Shown here: piece by piece, positions 1-11,890 of the stretch | Position numbering within the stretch: the first letter of the stretch is position 1 | Layout: every line of letters starts with the position of its first letter | NCBI RefSeq assembly: GCF_026914265.1 | Contig: NC_069125.1 | Location: 76,757,546-76,821,545 of the forward strand | Length of the DNA: 64,000 nucleotides | DNA from: Mya arenaria | Taxonomy: Eukaryota > Mollusca > Bivalvia > Myida > Myidae | Direction of reading: 5' to 3' | Made by a program: the position numbers and the translations under genes | The notes under the pieces: model-generated | Databases searched by the model: none | What the model was told of the DNA's origin: nothing | The model's input: only the letters and a program-made list of their open reading frames with translations

Positions 1-574
1 ACTTAACGTGCAAACCTCAGTATATATTAAATGGACATGCATCTAAGACATATGGTATGAGAGGAAAGATGTTAATCCATATGCTGCATTTTTTTGTAAA
101 ACATGTTATTCATTTCAAGTGTTTTTCAGTTTTTCATCTCTCCCGTATTTTGTGATTTTTTGGATAATAGATGGACCTAATCTTTAGCAAATAAGAATGT
201 TTCCCAACCATTAGCTAGTAGCTTGATGCTGATAAATCGGCAAGGGATTTCATGATTTAGTTTCTAATCACTTTTGACATCAATCTAATACATACGGAAA
301 TACCATGTATAAAGTTATAAACAGACTAACTTACATAACATGTAGATGCTAGTTGGACCACCAGGAACGCTTATATATAAACACTATGTTGTATAAAAAT
401 ATGTTCTATATAACAGAATATCATGGCGACATGAAACGAATCTCATTCTCCGAAATACATCTGTCATAATTCAAATGTATCGTCATGGCGACTCTTAAAA
501 GTCGATCACCAACTGAAAAACATGATTTTGCGATGAAATGATCAGAAAATAATTGCACACGTTACATTTAATCA
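1..574. other. No gene seen, AT-rich
   Basis: No open frame with splice signals or recognisable protein similarity was found here. The sequence is AT-rich and unique-looking up to the start of the duplicated segment near 575. Confidence 0.5.
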
Positions 575-880
575 TATATTGACCACTTTGATAGTTTGAC
601 CACAATATGGTGCTGTGCTGATATCGCCGTATAAGATACTGCGCTGTGTTCAAAGGTTAAATTCCTACGAGAGTTTGGAAATACAAAGCTTATGCATTTA
701 TTATGATATCTATATATCTATATAACTGTTTGCTAATTAACAGAATCCTGAAAGCTGCGCTGATCTTGAACGTTAATATCCATAAAGATCCCCAAATAAA
801 CAATGACAAAAACATAATAGTTTCGACAGATTTAGGATTGCAATTTGCATATTCAAGTGAAATATTATAATTAATTAATT
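575..880 (+). repeat. Duplicated segment, copy A, left block
   Basis: This block resembles 9130-9535. Shared stretches include GAATCCTGAAAGCTGCGCTGA followed by CTTGAACGTT and CCATAAAGA, and the ATTGCAATTTGCAT motif. It is the left end of a segment that recurs about 8 kb downstream, with several indels between the copies. The right end of the same segment is the gapless block at 3451-3735. Confidence 0.7.
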
Positions 881-888
881 GAATCTTG

Positions 889-1380
889 CTCGTATTTAAC
901 GAACATTTAGCATTTAACGAGCACAGAGAACATTTAACGAGCATTGATCATTTAACGAGAACTGTGAGCATTTAATGAACACTGTGCGCATTAAACGAAC
1001 ACAATGATCATTTAACGAAAACTTTGAGCATTTAACGAACACTATTTGCATTTAACGAACCCTTAAATTAAGCATTACAAAAACACTAAGCATCTATCGA
1101 ACATCGCAACAACACGAGCATAAACTCAACACTGTGATCATTTTACGGACAATGTGAGCATTTAACGAAGAACTTGAGCATTTAACGAACACTTTGAGCG
1201 CTTATTGAGCACTTGGAGCATATACCGGACTCTGTGAGCATTTAACGAACACTGTGAGCAATTACCGAACACTATGAAAATTTGACGAACACTATGAGCA
1301 TTTGACGAACACTATGAGCATTTAACGAACCTTAAAATAAAGCATATAACGATCACTTTGAGCATTTAACGATCTCTTAA
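889..1380. repeat. 20-bp minisatellite (GAGCATTTAACGAACACTGT)n
   Basis: A degenerate tandem array with a unit close to GAGCATTTAACGAACACTGT, repeated about 20-25 times with substitutions. It lies inside duplicated copy A and has no counterpart in copy B, so it expanded or inserted after the duplication. Confidence 0.85.
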
Positions 1381-1489
1381 ATAATCATTGTACATGTGAG
1401 TTTTTTCATCAAATCTATTTCGATTCGGCTAAATATACTCGTTATCAAACACTACCAGGTCAGGCAAATATTTTTAAACTGTAAACTGA

Positions 1490-2190
1490 TAAACGGAACT
1501 TGTGTTAGATCTATTTGATAAAAAAGTTAAGACTATCTTATTTTATGGCTGTGAGGTTTGGGGATTTTACCCTGGTAGCAATATAGAACGAATACATACA
1601 ATGATTTGTAAGAAATTATTAGAGGTTAAAACCTTGACACAAAATGATTTCTGACATGGTGAACTAGGAAAAATAGATTTGTATTCTAATCGATTGACAT
1701 ATATTTTAAAATATTAGTTCAACATTGTAGTGAAAGAAAGTGTTCAAAGAATATGTATAAAACTATGTTAAATGAAATTGAAAATAACCCAAGAAAAAAT
1801 AACTGTACAGTAAATGTTAAAATATGTTATGTAATTAAGGATTTCATGAGTCTGGATTGCCTAAGGGGTGGGCAAACCAAACACATTTATCGGTGTTTTT
1901 TAGCGTTGAGTTAAGGATATTTTTACCCAAAACTGGTACAGAATATTTGAGAACTCAACCGTTATGTGTCGTTATAAAAAAATTGGCAAAAACTGAGTTA
2001 CAGGCATATTTGAAGAATGTTAACATTAAGTAATATAAGGTAGCATTAACCAAACGACCGGCTCTCCCTTGAGTGCGGAAGATGCACAAATATTCAAAGA
2101 GAAGATCGCTAATGTAGAGCTGATGCAATAAGTTTGAAGATGAGTCCAATCTGTTATTTGAATGTTTCTTTTGCATATAACACACGATGA
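1490..2190 (+). pseudogene. Non-LTR retrotransposon RT 3' fragment
   Basis: Broken frames on the plus strand read like the C-terminal third of a non-LTR retrotransposon polyprotein. Near 1530 there is LFYGCEVWGF followed by ERIHTMICKKLLEVK. Near 2010-2180 there is a stretch ending FEDES-LLFEC, which matches the usual end of the zinc-knuckle-like tail region (C..C.KLEDE.HFLFEC). Stop codons and frameshifts run through it, so it is dead. The exact clade cannot be given from this fragment. Confidence 0.65.
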
Positions 2191-2199
2191 TGTAAATGT

Positions 2200-3430
2200 G
2201 TTAAGAAATACTTTAGGGAGAGACCAAGCATGTTTAAAGCAGTTTGATTTTTTTAGCTTTATATATATTTAATGCATTTGAAATAAGGAAAACATGTTCA
2301 AGTATAAATATCTTCCATAAAAATTGGAACCCAAAACAACACTAAAGCCGACATAGCTATACCAAATAGGCTCTTTTAATTTTTCATTTTCGCATTTTTA
2401 TATCGGAGGAGAGAATGTGACAAGTCATTAAGGTTAGGCACGTATGTGATGCTAGTAAGATAGTTTATAAGTGGTATTTAAAAAAAATAGATATCACATT
2501 TATTTTATGGCTTTGTTATTGTATTATAATGACGGATCATTCATAATATGTTTATCAAATACTACAGGTACAATTTTTAATAATATAATACAAATATACT
2601 TGTTTATATTTTAATAAAATAAAGTTATTATGATACGTTTATCAAATTTTATAGATTCTGTTATTACTTTAATACATGTTCGATATAGGTAAGACATTTT
2701 ATTCTATGAATTTGATCACAGGTTTGATCATGTTGGCCTTTTTCAAATATATATTGTGTGCAATATTTCCATGAATTAACTATCTTCTTCTATGTACTAC
2801 ATTGTTTATTATTATGCTTACACGTTGGCATTGGTCATTATCAATACTTATGTGTTGATAACGATGTACTTTTTACGAGTCGAAATAATCTGTTAGTCAA
2901 TTGTTTTATTCCTTGTGAATGTATACTTTATACGCACGCTTGATATACATATGTTACTGCATGCAGACTTATGGCTCCTATTGCTGAGGAAGCGAGAATC
3001 ATTATTATCTCAAGGTATTTTATTCAATTAGTTTATCAAAATATTATTTATAATGGAGAATCTTTTGTTTATAGTCATCGTTATCTTCAGAATATTAAAT
3101 TGTTGCCCTTGCGATGCATACAATGACAAAGATTTTGAATGATATTGTGCCTTCCTGCTATGGCAAGAAAGACATATAAACCTAATGGTAAGAAGATAAT
3201 GATAATACTAACGGCAACAATATAATATTGCACTTTTCGTAAGCCAATAACTATATTTGTGTTGTCGTGTTTTCTTCTTTAAAATGCCCTCTGAACAAAA
3301 GGGAATCAAAAAGTAACGCATTCATAGGCACCTGATTGACGAATTGACTACATGTGTGATTTAAAAGATATTGTGACGAGTTGTATGAAGATTTTAATTC
3401 ATTTAAACGATCTATTTGTAGTAATCTGGT
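2200..3430. other. No gene seen between repeat blocks
   Basis: AT-rich sequence inside duplicated copy A. The 61-codon frame at 2758-2943 has no recognisable protein features and no credible splice context. Confidence 0.4.
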
Positions 3431-3450
3431 ATTTTAAAGCATGAACCATA

Positions 3451-3735
3451 GCATTTTCCTGGCTAATCAATCGCAGTTTCAAACGAGCACCAAAACGTCA
3501 TTAAATCGCGTCTTTTCTTCCTGTCCTAGGGAACCGTTTCCTTTAGATCAATTGATAAATGAACATTCAGTAAGCTTATTAACTGAAATTAATCACTAAT
3601 ATCTTGTCAATAAACCGCGTATAAATAAGATAACGGCTATTGTTGGAGGCGAGGAGTCTCGCTGTTTTGTTATGTTGGTCGATGTTTGAAATTTCATCTA
3701 GTTTGTAACAATGAGAGGATGTTCAATTCCGTTAT
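3451..3735 (+). repeat. Conserved promoter-like block, copy A
   Basis: This block aligns without a single gap to 10771-11055, at a constant offset of 7320 bases. I count about 25 differences over 285 bases, roughly 91% identity, while flanking DNA of the two copies is rearranged. It contains TATAAATA and, about 90 bases downstream, ACAATGAGAGGATG. The shape (upstream block, TATA box, short leader) suggests a duplicated core promoter and leader exon, but no transcript evidence is available. Confidence 0.7.
3620..3627 (+). promoter_or_regulatory. TATA box in copy A block
   Basis: TATAAATA sits in the conserved block and is identical in copy B at 10940. Any start site would be expected near 3650. 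No downstream coding exon was found next to copy A. The leader splice donor seen in copy B (GTAAGG) appears here as GTTAGG at 3781. Confidence 0.45.
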
Positions 3736-4089
3736 ATTTACGTACTTGGCAAAATTTGACGTAGTCTCCTGTTAGGCTAACTATTGAAAATGCATACATT
3801 TTAAAAGGGTAACCTTTACGAAAACAGCCAATTCAGAGGAAAACTATAGAAGGAAGAATTGTGCTTCTATAATGCCTCTTTTCTCTGATATGTTCCTTTT
3901 GTCAGTCATTTCTTCTATATAAAGTTTATGTTCTTTATTAGCTATAAAACAAATGTCAATCACTGACAATTAAGTAAACTTGTATCTTTTCAACATAATA
4001 TGTTCGACAGATCGTTTTATTATACATGTATCTCACTTCTATAGAACCACGAGTAAAATCTCAAGGGCAATATTTTCGACTATCACCCC

Positions 4090-4119
4090 GCCACTTCCGC
4101 CCTTCCGCCCTTCCGCCCT
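4090..4119. repeat. Short tandem repeat (CTTCCGCCC)n
   Basis: Three to four tandem copies of a 9-base unit, CTTCCGCCC, in otherwise AT-rich DNA. Confidence 0.85.
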
Positions 4120-4182
4120 TCTGTATTACTTTTATGCTCTGGCTTCATGAAAATTTTTGTTCGGTATAATAAAAAACATCTT

Positions 4183-4305
4183 CACTGCCTTGAAGGTGAG
4201 AGTGCACGCCGGGTAATCATTGAAGTGGATAGTGTCAACCATTGGAAAATACTGTCGGTATGTACCTCAGGTTGACAGTATGCATTGCCACCCTCAAGGC
4301 AGTCA
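4183..4305. repeat. Inverted-repeat (foldback) element
   Basis: ACTGCCTTGAAGGTG near 4184 pairs with CACCCTCAAGGCAGT near 4290. A second nested pair, GTGTCAACC and GGTTGACAGT, lies inside. The result is a compact foldback of about 120 bases, probably a small non-autonomous transposon or its remnant. Confidence 0.6.
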
Positions 4306-4309
4306 ATAT

Positions 4310-6370
4310 TTAAATAATATGTACCTTTCAATTTAAGAGAATAGCAATAATTTATTGCAAGTTATGGTATGTTATATGTTGTCGGTAGTGCACGAATGTT
4401 TTGTACTTGTCGACATTTATGTATGATATTCGACCATATGTGCCTATGATCTTCTGGTAAATAAATGTTCTGTTCTGTTCTTTAATAAACTTTGTATGCC
4501 CTTTTTATTCTCACCAAACATGTTAGCATGCATTGCTGTGGATCTTAAAATTAATGTGTAGTTGCAAAGAACGAAGCATTATATCCGTTGAACTTATTCC
4601 GGTATACATTGTATTAAACACTTTGTGATGAGCTACTTGTACTCTTTTACAGCATGCGAAGGATTAGTAGTAGGAGATCCAGTATGCTATAGCAAATTGA
4701 AAGAATACGTTTAGATGATTGTTGAATATTAGTTTGATATCCAGATTATATTATTATTGTGTATTTTGTAAGATTTCTTTCTTTTTTGCATCCTGAACAT
4801 TCTCATTGGGAATATACGTATAAATGAAACTGAGCACTGGATGAAGTCAACTCAATTAAAGGCCAACAAATTCTTTCATTTTAATTCTCAATTTTCCAAA
4901 TGAAATTCACGTTTGTTGCTTATAGTGCTTTTTTTGCTATCGTTAAAACGATAAGTACCTTATGCACAAGCTTGATTTAATGTAGGATAATTTTTATCAA
5001 CGTTGTTTTTTTAATGTAAACAAAAGCATTTACAACATGAAGGTATAATTATATTATTCTTAACCGAATGTCCTTCATCCTTAGCAATTACCTTGCCTCG
5101 GAATTACTTTTCAACAAGTGCGCACTGCCTTTTAGAGCCGTTAACTCCGTTTAACCCTAAACACTCATCAAATATACATATTATTTCTCGTATTTGGGGC
5201 ATGAATTTTGCAAATATTAGTCTTTTGACGAGTGGTGCAACCGTATATTGGTTTAACTGTCCAGAAACTTGAAACGAGGTTCTAGGTTTTCACGAAACAG
5301 CGCATGCGCGAGAGAGTGACTATTTAGAAACAGTTCGATTTAACAGCAGTTTTTCCGTTCATAAATTTCTATTTCTGAAATGCTAATTCCATAACTATAG
5401 ATACATAGACAGAATTTAGGATATATTTCAAGCAATTGCGACACAAACTACATATGGTAAGGACCCCCATAAGATGTCTTGTTGTCTATGTATATGTACT
5501 AATAAATCACATAGGTTCGCAATGCCTCGTGGAAACAACACAGGGGGGAGCAGAACACCGATTCGTTAACTATAGATGAGATTTAGAGCATTGCAAAAGC
5601 TGTAGCCCGTTTCCAAAATGGGCAATATACCCGACGTGAAAACATCCGGATTCACGATTCAAGTCTAGCGACACTCTTTTCACAACAATTATTTCGCTTC
5701 CCAGGGACATGGTTCAGTTAAAAGCGACAGGACAAGAGGTTGACAAAAAAAGATGATGGCACCGCCCCATGCCAGTTTTTGTTAGGAATGACATTAGAAT
5801 ATGACACAGGGTTGGTGGTAAATCCAACAGAAATGGTAAATCCAGGCAGGTTTTTGTGAGATTTGTATCAAGGCAGAAGGTGTTCCTTATTTTCATGCAT
5901 AGGAAGAATCATGCCTGCTTGAATATTTACAATTTCATTAAACAGATGACCTTAATAAGCCCTAAATGAAAATGAAAGCACTGTTGAAGGAAACAACTGG
6001 CGTGACAATTGTTTACTCGCGAGATTGTAACTTGGTCTGTCACAGGGACGGGGAAACGTGTGCGGTGACGACGCCAGACGGCTTACATGCGGTTGGCATT
6101 AAAGTAAGACTGAAGAGGCTTGGTTTGGAAGCTCTTGAGCAGGAATATGAGGACGTCCTGGTTTAGAAGCTCTGGAGCAGGAAGAGGAGTATGTCCTGGT
6201 TTGGAGGCTCTGGAGTAGGTGGGGGGGGGGGGGAGGGGACACCTTGGCAGACCGGAAATGTATTCCTTATACTAACTCTATACTCTTTTAGTCTGTATAA
6301 CATTTGATGAGTGCTCTCAACTTTCTGCCACGAATTCCACATTCATGTAGTTTAACAAACAGGGCTGGGT
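4310..6370. other. No confident gene; one unassigned ORF
   Basis: Mostly AT-rich. A somewhat GC-richer stretch at 5520-6240 includes a 66-codon plus-strand frame (5966-6166). It has no recognised motif, no signal peptide and no splice partners. A G-run lies near 6221-6240. It may be a decayed mobile-element fragment, but I cannot support a call. Confidence 0.35.
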
Positions 6371-6379
6371 GCAATACAC

Positions 6380-7136
6380 GATAAAGAATATTCTTAACAC
6401 CATTGGTTGTTTTGAGTTTTGGATAATGCAGAATATACCTAATTTAATCAGATAAGAACAAAGTGAAATCAGCATTGAATGATCAGTATATTCAAATTTG
6501 AAGTATTAATGTGTATGAATCTTCAAAGTGTTCGAATAACATACTTTATTAGAATTGAAATTGGAAAAAATGTATTTATAATGTTTTCCAAACCACTTGG
6601 CTTTTGCTCTTAGTAAGTTCAGGTGACTGAATTCTAATTTGCCTATGCAATAGAAAATGGTCGTTATCATGATGTTGTAAGAGAGCATAGACTGTGTACA
6701 TTGTGTTGTAGTCAAGAATTAGATGATGAGTATCACTACCTTTTTAAGTGCAGTCACATTATAAATGAAAGATGTAAATCAAAAAGTTATCGTTTTGCAA
6801 ACATTTCGAACTTAAAAAAAATAATGTGTAGTACTGATAAAAGTGTTTTATTGAAGTTTTCTTTGTGTTTATTTTAAACTCATAATGCTAAAAGTTAATG
6901 TTAATTGAGTCATCTTGATTTTTTTAAATCTCAATATTGTTTAAGCTGTATGTGTATTTGTCATCTCTTTCTTTAGTAAGCTGTTTATAGTTTGCATTTG
7001 TTATTGCTGTTATTTGTTGCACTTTATGTTTCATGTTTTTCTTTATTTTCTTTGTATGTATGTTTGAAATGCCGTTTGATTCCTCGCATGCCCATGTGTG
7101 CCAGGTGTATGAATAAAAACCTGAAAACTTGAAACT
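6380..7136 (+). pseudogene. Non-LTR retrotransposon 3' end, degenerate
   Basis: Broken plus-strand frames match the C-terminal region of a non-LTR retrotransposon. There is WIMQNIPN near 6420, then NGRYHDVVREHR-like residues near 6660-6690 read across one stop, then LCTLCCSQELDDEYHYLFKC near 6690-6750, the cysteine-bearing tail. An AT-rich 3' UTR follows and ends in AATAAAAACCTGAAAACTTGAAAC at about 7112-7135, a typical 3' tail of such elements. It has several frameshifts and stops and is a dead copy. Confidence 0.75.
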
Positions 7137-7139
7137 TTT

Positions 7140-9125
7140 TCCATAATGAACTTGTAGTATATTTACGATTTTCTACTTTTAAAGGTGGAGTTTAATCAGT
7201 TAGTATGTTACTTACTAAGTGGAATTCGCAAACAATAACTTAGTAGATATCCTGTTAGCGACTGAATCTTGAATGCATTGATAGGAAAGTTGTTATACGA
7301 ATCTTATCTAGTTAATCAGTTATTAGGTTACTTATTAAATGGAATTCGCTAACCATAACTAGTTAACCTGTTAATGTTGTACAGCTAAAAAAGGTAACAG
7401 ATGGCAGTTCTGTTCACTTTCAAGCCAGTTTTTAGTCTTAAGTAATTTATCTTTAATACCGAAAAGGTTTCGCGAATATTGACTAAATTACTAGATAATA
7501 ATCGCGAAAATAAAGTGGTTAACACGAAACAATTCGAAACAATTCGCGAAAGTTAACAGGTTATCTTACGGCAGTTATATGCCACCATACATTTAAAACA
7601 TCTTAAGTATGTCCTGAAAACAGTTTATACATGCTTGATTGGCAATTTTGTAAATAATTTCAAACAAAAAAAGGAGTGGAGGCTACGTATATGACCAAAA
7701 TTTGGGCGTTTTTTTACCAAATCGGGGGCGTTTTTACTATTGTTTCCAAGTGGTGGTCATTTTACCCAAACGAGTGAAGGCTAAAATGGGGCCCTTTTGA
7801 CCAGCTTCTACGAAAAGATGTTGAAGATTAATTCCAAACAGCTTAATACTACATCTTCATTTGAAAACGAATTTTAAAGACTAACAATTCCATTTCCATC
7901 GTTTAATGATTAGCTATCAGGCCAAATAGCGGTCGACTTCTGCTCCTTGACGGGATGCCACAGTTCAATTACACACGTTAATTTTAATTATTTGTATATA
8001 AACTAATGCATGACATAGTGATGACAGCAATCATACGAACGATATATGTGTTTGTATAGAAATGCTTACAATCAAACAATCACATCAATAGACCTGTATT
8101 AGAGCGTGCTTATTCTCCAGATAAATATACTATTATTTTTTTGGCTGCTTTGCAAACATTCATTTCTAAAAAAAAGTATATAAAGTAATAAATGTTCAAT
8201 TTATGCTTAATGAAAAAATATTGGACTTCATTCCTTTTACTTCAATTTACAATGGAACGAAACGAACTTTGATATTGTCCGCATGCTATATGGTTCTTCT
8301 CAGCTTCATTTAGTAACGGATGGTAATGCACTTCGAGACAGTTTCCATATTTATATATTTATTTTAATTTGATTCTCTAGAGCTCATACATAACTATACC
8401 TATAGTTAGGATAGAAAGTTTGGTACGCAACCCCAGGGTGTAAACATATTTACATGCCGCTGGGAAAAGCAGTATTTTAACTCTATTGAGGAGATATCAA
8501 ATATACATTACCTTAAAAGTAGAATTTCGAGTTGTTTCATTTATAACAGTTGGCACAAGTATGACCAATACTGGCGAGCTGCCGGATTCAAACGTCACAT
8601 GACCAGATAAGGGGAGTCAAACAGGTTTTATTGGTCCATTTTAACGTCAACGCTATCAATATGCTTTCAAAAGTAGCGATGTTTTCCCCACTTTGAAAAA
8701 TAAAATCTTCTGTTAACATAGACATTCGGCGATGTAAATCAGGCTGAAAAAAGGAATATTTGGTCATGTTCAATAATCTTTTGTATTAATTAATGCGTTC
8801 GTTATGTTTTAAATAATTGCCATTTTAAAATTATACGAAATTCGACTTCTTTTACATTGCTTGCAAGACATTTTCTATCCCAGTGCGGTATTGCATGGTA
8901 TGCGCCACTGGAGATTAGGATCTGCAAACAGATTGCATGATGTAGCTCTGATAGATTCACATAACCACAACCATCATTCGTTCATTGACTGAAAACATGA
9001 ATAAATCAATGTCAACGACATCTTGAAACATGAATAAAACTCATTTAAGTCATAACACATTATAATATAAGCTATTTTGACGTATCAAATAGTCAATATA
9101 TAATTACACTTGTATAACTTATATT
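7140..9125. other. No gene seen
   Basis: AT-rich intergenic DNA. A short direct repeat involves TTAATCAGTTA(G)TATGTTACTTA near 7193 and 7313. No coding exon, RNA gene or complete mobile element could be supported. Confidence 0.4.
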
Positions 9126-9129
9126 TAAT

Positions 9130-9535
9130 ATATAGTGAACACTTTGATTGTCGCCGATGCAGCTGTGTTGCTGTGTTGCTGTTGTCGTGGAAAAAATAAG
9201 CACTGTGTTTGAAAATTAAATCTCCACAGAGTGTCTGGGATTACAAAGCTCGTACATTTTTAATTAACAGAACAGAGAATCTTTTTCGATACAAGCACAT
9301 GCAGCATCTTCTGTATTGCTATCTTTACAGCTGCTTCGCTAATTAATAAAGGTTTGTCATGTCAAGAAACGAAAGAGAATCCTGAAAGCTGCGCTGAGCT
9401 TGAACGTTGTATTTCCATAAAGACCTCCTCCTCCTAAGTTAACAATTACCTGTACATCTATGTTTCAGTAAGGATTCCTGATTGCAATTTGCATGTTTGC
9501 ATGTTTAGGCAAAATATCACATTTAATTAATGAAA
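9130..9535 (+). repeat. Duplicated segment, copy B, left block
   Basis: Counterpart of 575-880. Shared motifs are GCTGTGTTGCTGTG, TACAAAGCTCGTACATTT, GAATCCTGAAAGCTGCGCTGA and ATTGCAATTTGCAT, with copy-specific insertions. Together with 10771-11055 it defines the second copy of the segment. Confidence 0.7.
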
Positions 9536-9603
9536 TATATGTATGTTTATATACCTGCAGATATTCAACGAGCATACTTGGAACATCGACAAACCATCGG
9601 ATC

Positions 9604-9604
<1 letters not shown>

Positions 9605-9643
<39 letters not shown>
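9605..9643. repeat. (ATA)n microsatellite
   Basis: About 13 ATA units. On the minus strand this is the simple-repeat tail of the retrotransposon fragment that follows upstream (9645-10330). Confidence 0.95.
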
Positions 9644-9644
<1 letters not shown>

Positions 9645-9645
<1 letters not shown>

Positions 9646-9744
9646 TTTATTTAAAGAAGGTAACACATTAAGACATAGGCATCATATTATAAACAAACAT
9701 AACACACGACTTATTTACAATGTGGCCTTCTGAAAGAAACATAC

Positions 9745-9775
<31 letters not shown>

Positions 9776-10330
9776 TAAATGCTTAGAATGAAAACGCAAT
9801 CAATAAATCTATCTTATTTCAAAAGGGTATGTATTAAAACATAAAGAAACATGAATATAATACATTAATTATAACATCAATACCGAACAATATATCAATT
9901 TGTACCTAAAGGTTAACAAATCGTATCATTAAAATTTATTAACTGAGTAACTTTAGGACAGTCACACATGTATTTAACACCTTACTCGAGATATATATAA
10001 TGTAAAAACAATAGTCATGGAATTATGCGTACAATTCTTACAACGGTTTTTGCAATTGATGATGTAAAAAGAACTTCTTGCAGCAGGCTTTAAATGACTT
10101 TTCCGTGTTCGATTTACGTATTCGTTCTGGTAAAGAGTTCCAAACTGTCCCACTGTAGCATGCAAACGAGTGTTTCTTGTATTGAGTTTTATGTCGAATG
10201 TGGGCAATGTCTTGTCGCGTAGAAGATCGCAATCCATATCTTGTATTGTTTGATAACTTTATAATGTCTCGTATATAACTCGGTGTAAGATTGTTAATAG
10301 ATTTATATAGACTAGTGTGGTCAACTCGTA
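9645..10330 (-). pseudogene. Non-LTR retrotransposon C-terminus, minus strand
   Basis: Reading leftwards from about 10315 to a stop near 10038, one open frame of about 90 codons shows LYKSINNLTPSYI, then YKKHSFACYSGTVWNSLPER, and ends SFKACCKKFFLHH. The core 'WNSLPxxI' with a following F/K-rich helix is the common last piece of jockey/CR1-type reverse transcriptase proteins. An AT-rich UTR follows, and the element ends in the TTATTATT-type tail at 9605-9643. The 5' part is missing, as expected of a 5'-truncated insertion. It interrupts copy B of the duplicated segment. Confidence 0.75.
9743..9775. repeat. (AC)n microsatellite
   Basis: A near-perfect AC dinucleotide run with one interrupting G, inside the UTR of the retrotransposon fragment. 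Confidence 0.95.
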
Positions 10331-10770
10331 TGTGTTCGAATGTTTACCCTTCATATGTGGTGAAATATTTCAGACGGTGGCATAAAAACCAACACATCGT
10401 GATATTGTTTTTGTTATTTCTTGACTTTGCTATACATATATTTTCATTTCAAAATGTGTTAAAGTAGTCTTGGTGACAGGAATTCATTAACAGAACAACG
10501 GTTTTAGGTTGCAAAAATGTTTAATATTTCCATGGAGACATTTCAATTATGCGCTACTTCCTAAAAAAAATCCTTACTTCAGTTTGTTGATAAAACTAAA
10601 ATGAACAGTTTGTCTCTGAACACAAGTTAAATAAAATGTAACTTTTCAATACGGGGCTGACGAGTTTAATATATTTGCCATTTAAAAGCTATATTATTGA
10701 TGGCTTTTGTAATGATTCATTAAAACAACTTCTTTGTAGTAACCTGGTATTTTGTGTTGTACGAAGCATA

Positions 10771-11055
10771 GCATTTTCCTGGCTAATCAATCGCAGTTTC
10801 AAACGAGCATCCAAACGTCATTAAATCGCGTCTTGTCTTCCTGTCCTAGGGAACCGGTTCCTTTAGATCAATTGATAAATTAACGTTTGGTAAGCTTATT
10901 AACTGAAATTAATCGGTAATATCTTGTCAATAAACCCCGTATAAATAAGATAATGACTATTGTTGGAGGCGAGGAGTCTCGGGCCGTTGTCAAGTTTGCC
11001 AATGTTTGAAATTTCATCTAGTTTGTGACAATGAGAGGATGTTCAATTTCGTTAT
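10771..11055 (+). repeat. Conserved promoter-like block, copy B
   Basis: Gapless partner of 3451-3735. Differences cluster just 3' of the TATA region (10981-11000), while the upstream part and the stretch TTTGAAATTTCATCTAGTTT are almost unchanged. A good splice donor, CCT|GTAAGG, follows at 11074, and the first coding exon of the calcitonin-type gene begins at 12923 just after an acceptor-like TACTGCAG. The block could therefore be that gene's promoter and leader exon. This is inference from position and signals. Confidence 0.65.
10940..10947 (+). promoter_or_regulatory. TATA box in copy B block
   Basis: TATAAATA, identical in position to the copy A box. A leader exon from about 10970 to 11073 ending at GTAAGG would carry a short upstream ORF starting at the ATG in ACAATGAGAGG and closing after nine codons. 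Confidence 0.5.
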
Positions 11056-11259
11056 ATTAACATAGACTCGCCTGTAAGGTTATCGATTGTAAACACCTAC
11101 CTTTAAATCGAAGCTATGCCTTAGTACATATTTGTTTGAAACAGCATACGGTACCCTTCAGAGTTTACCCGAATTGGAAAAAAACTATAGAACTATGGTT
11201 CTAGTATGTCCATATTCTCTGAGTATAACATTCAAAAGTCATTGCTACAATGTTCTATA

Positions 11260-11715
11260 TGGATGCATTAAAAATTGACGATAGCAAAACATATACACAT
11301 CCCGCGACAAGCAAGTAAACGATAACGGTTATGGTAAGCCATCCATCATAAGGATGCAAAGATGTGTGAGTGCATTTTAAATATTAACATGGATAACATT
11401 TCTATGTAGAATTGATATTAATTTACCATTCTTTTATTTTTGCATTGATAATATTTTTGAATAAAACCGCCATGACGCTACTATTGCGATATGATATATT
11501 GAAGGGAGGAAATACAACAGTTTTACTATGCTAATATAGCATTTAATCAATTTGTTTCTTAAAAAATATAATGTCTATATGAAAAAGCTCTCGGTGAAAA
11601 CTTCACTTTTTGTAACTTAAAGATGGAGCTTTATCAGAAGCATTTTTAATGCTGTATTTATGGTAGCTTGGTTACTATAAAAAAGTTTTGAGGCACTAGG
11701 CACTACTTCTATTGA
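11260..11715. other. No gene seen
   Basis: AT-rich spacer downstream of the copy B block. It would be part of the first intron if that block is the calcitonin gene promoter. Confidence 0.35.
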
Positions 11716-11890
11716 GGTAACGTTGATGACAGCGTTCCGTGCTGAAGTCGTGTGGCACTTTTGTTAGACAGATCGTTGGTTTTTCAGGCAACGTTAATGG
11801 TAACATTGCGTAGTGAAGTCTTGTGGCACTATTGTTGGACAGATCGTAGGTTCTATTCAGGTTACGTTGTTGACAACGTTCTGTGTGTAG
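11716..11890. repeat. 71-bp tandem repeat, about 2.5 copies
   Basis: Units start near 11716, 11787 and 11858, exactly 71 bases apart. Each contains (A/C)GG(T/C)(A/T)ACGTT and, in the first two, GTGGCAC-TTGTT-GACAGATCGT. The open frame across it is a by-product. Confidence 0.8.

Noticed and set aside
5966..6166. 66-codon plus-strand frame
   Set aside because: No motif, splice partner or family recognised; kept only as an unassigned ORF.
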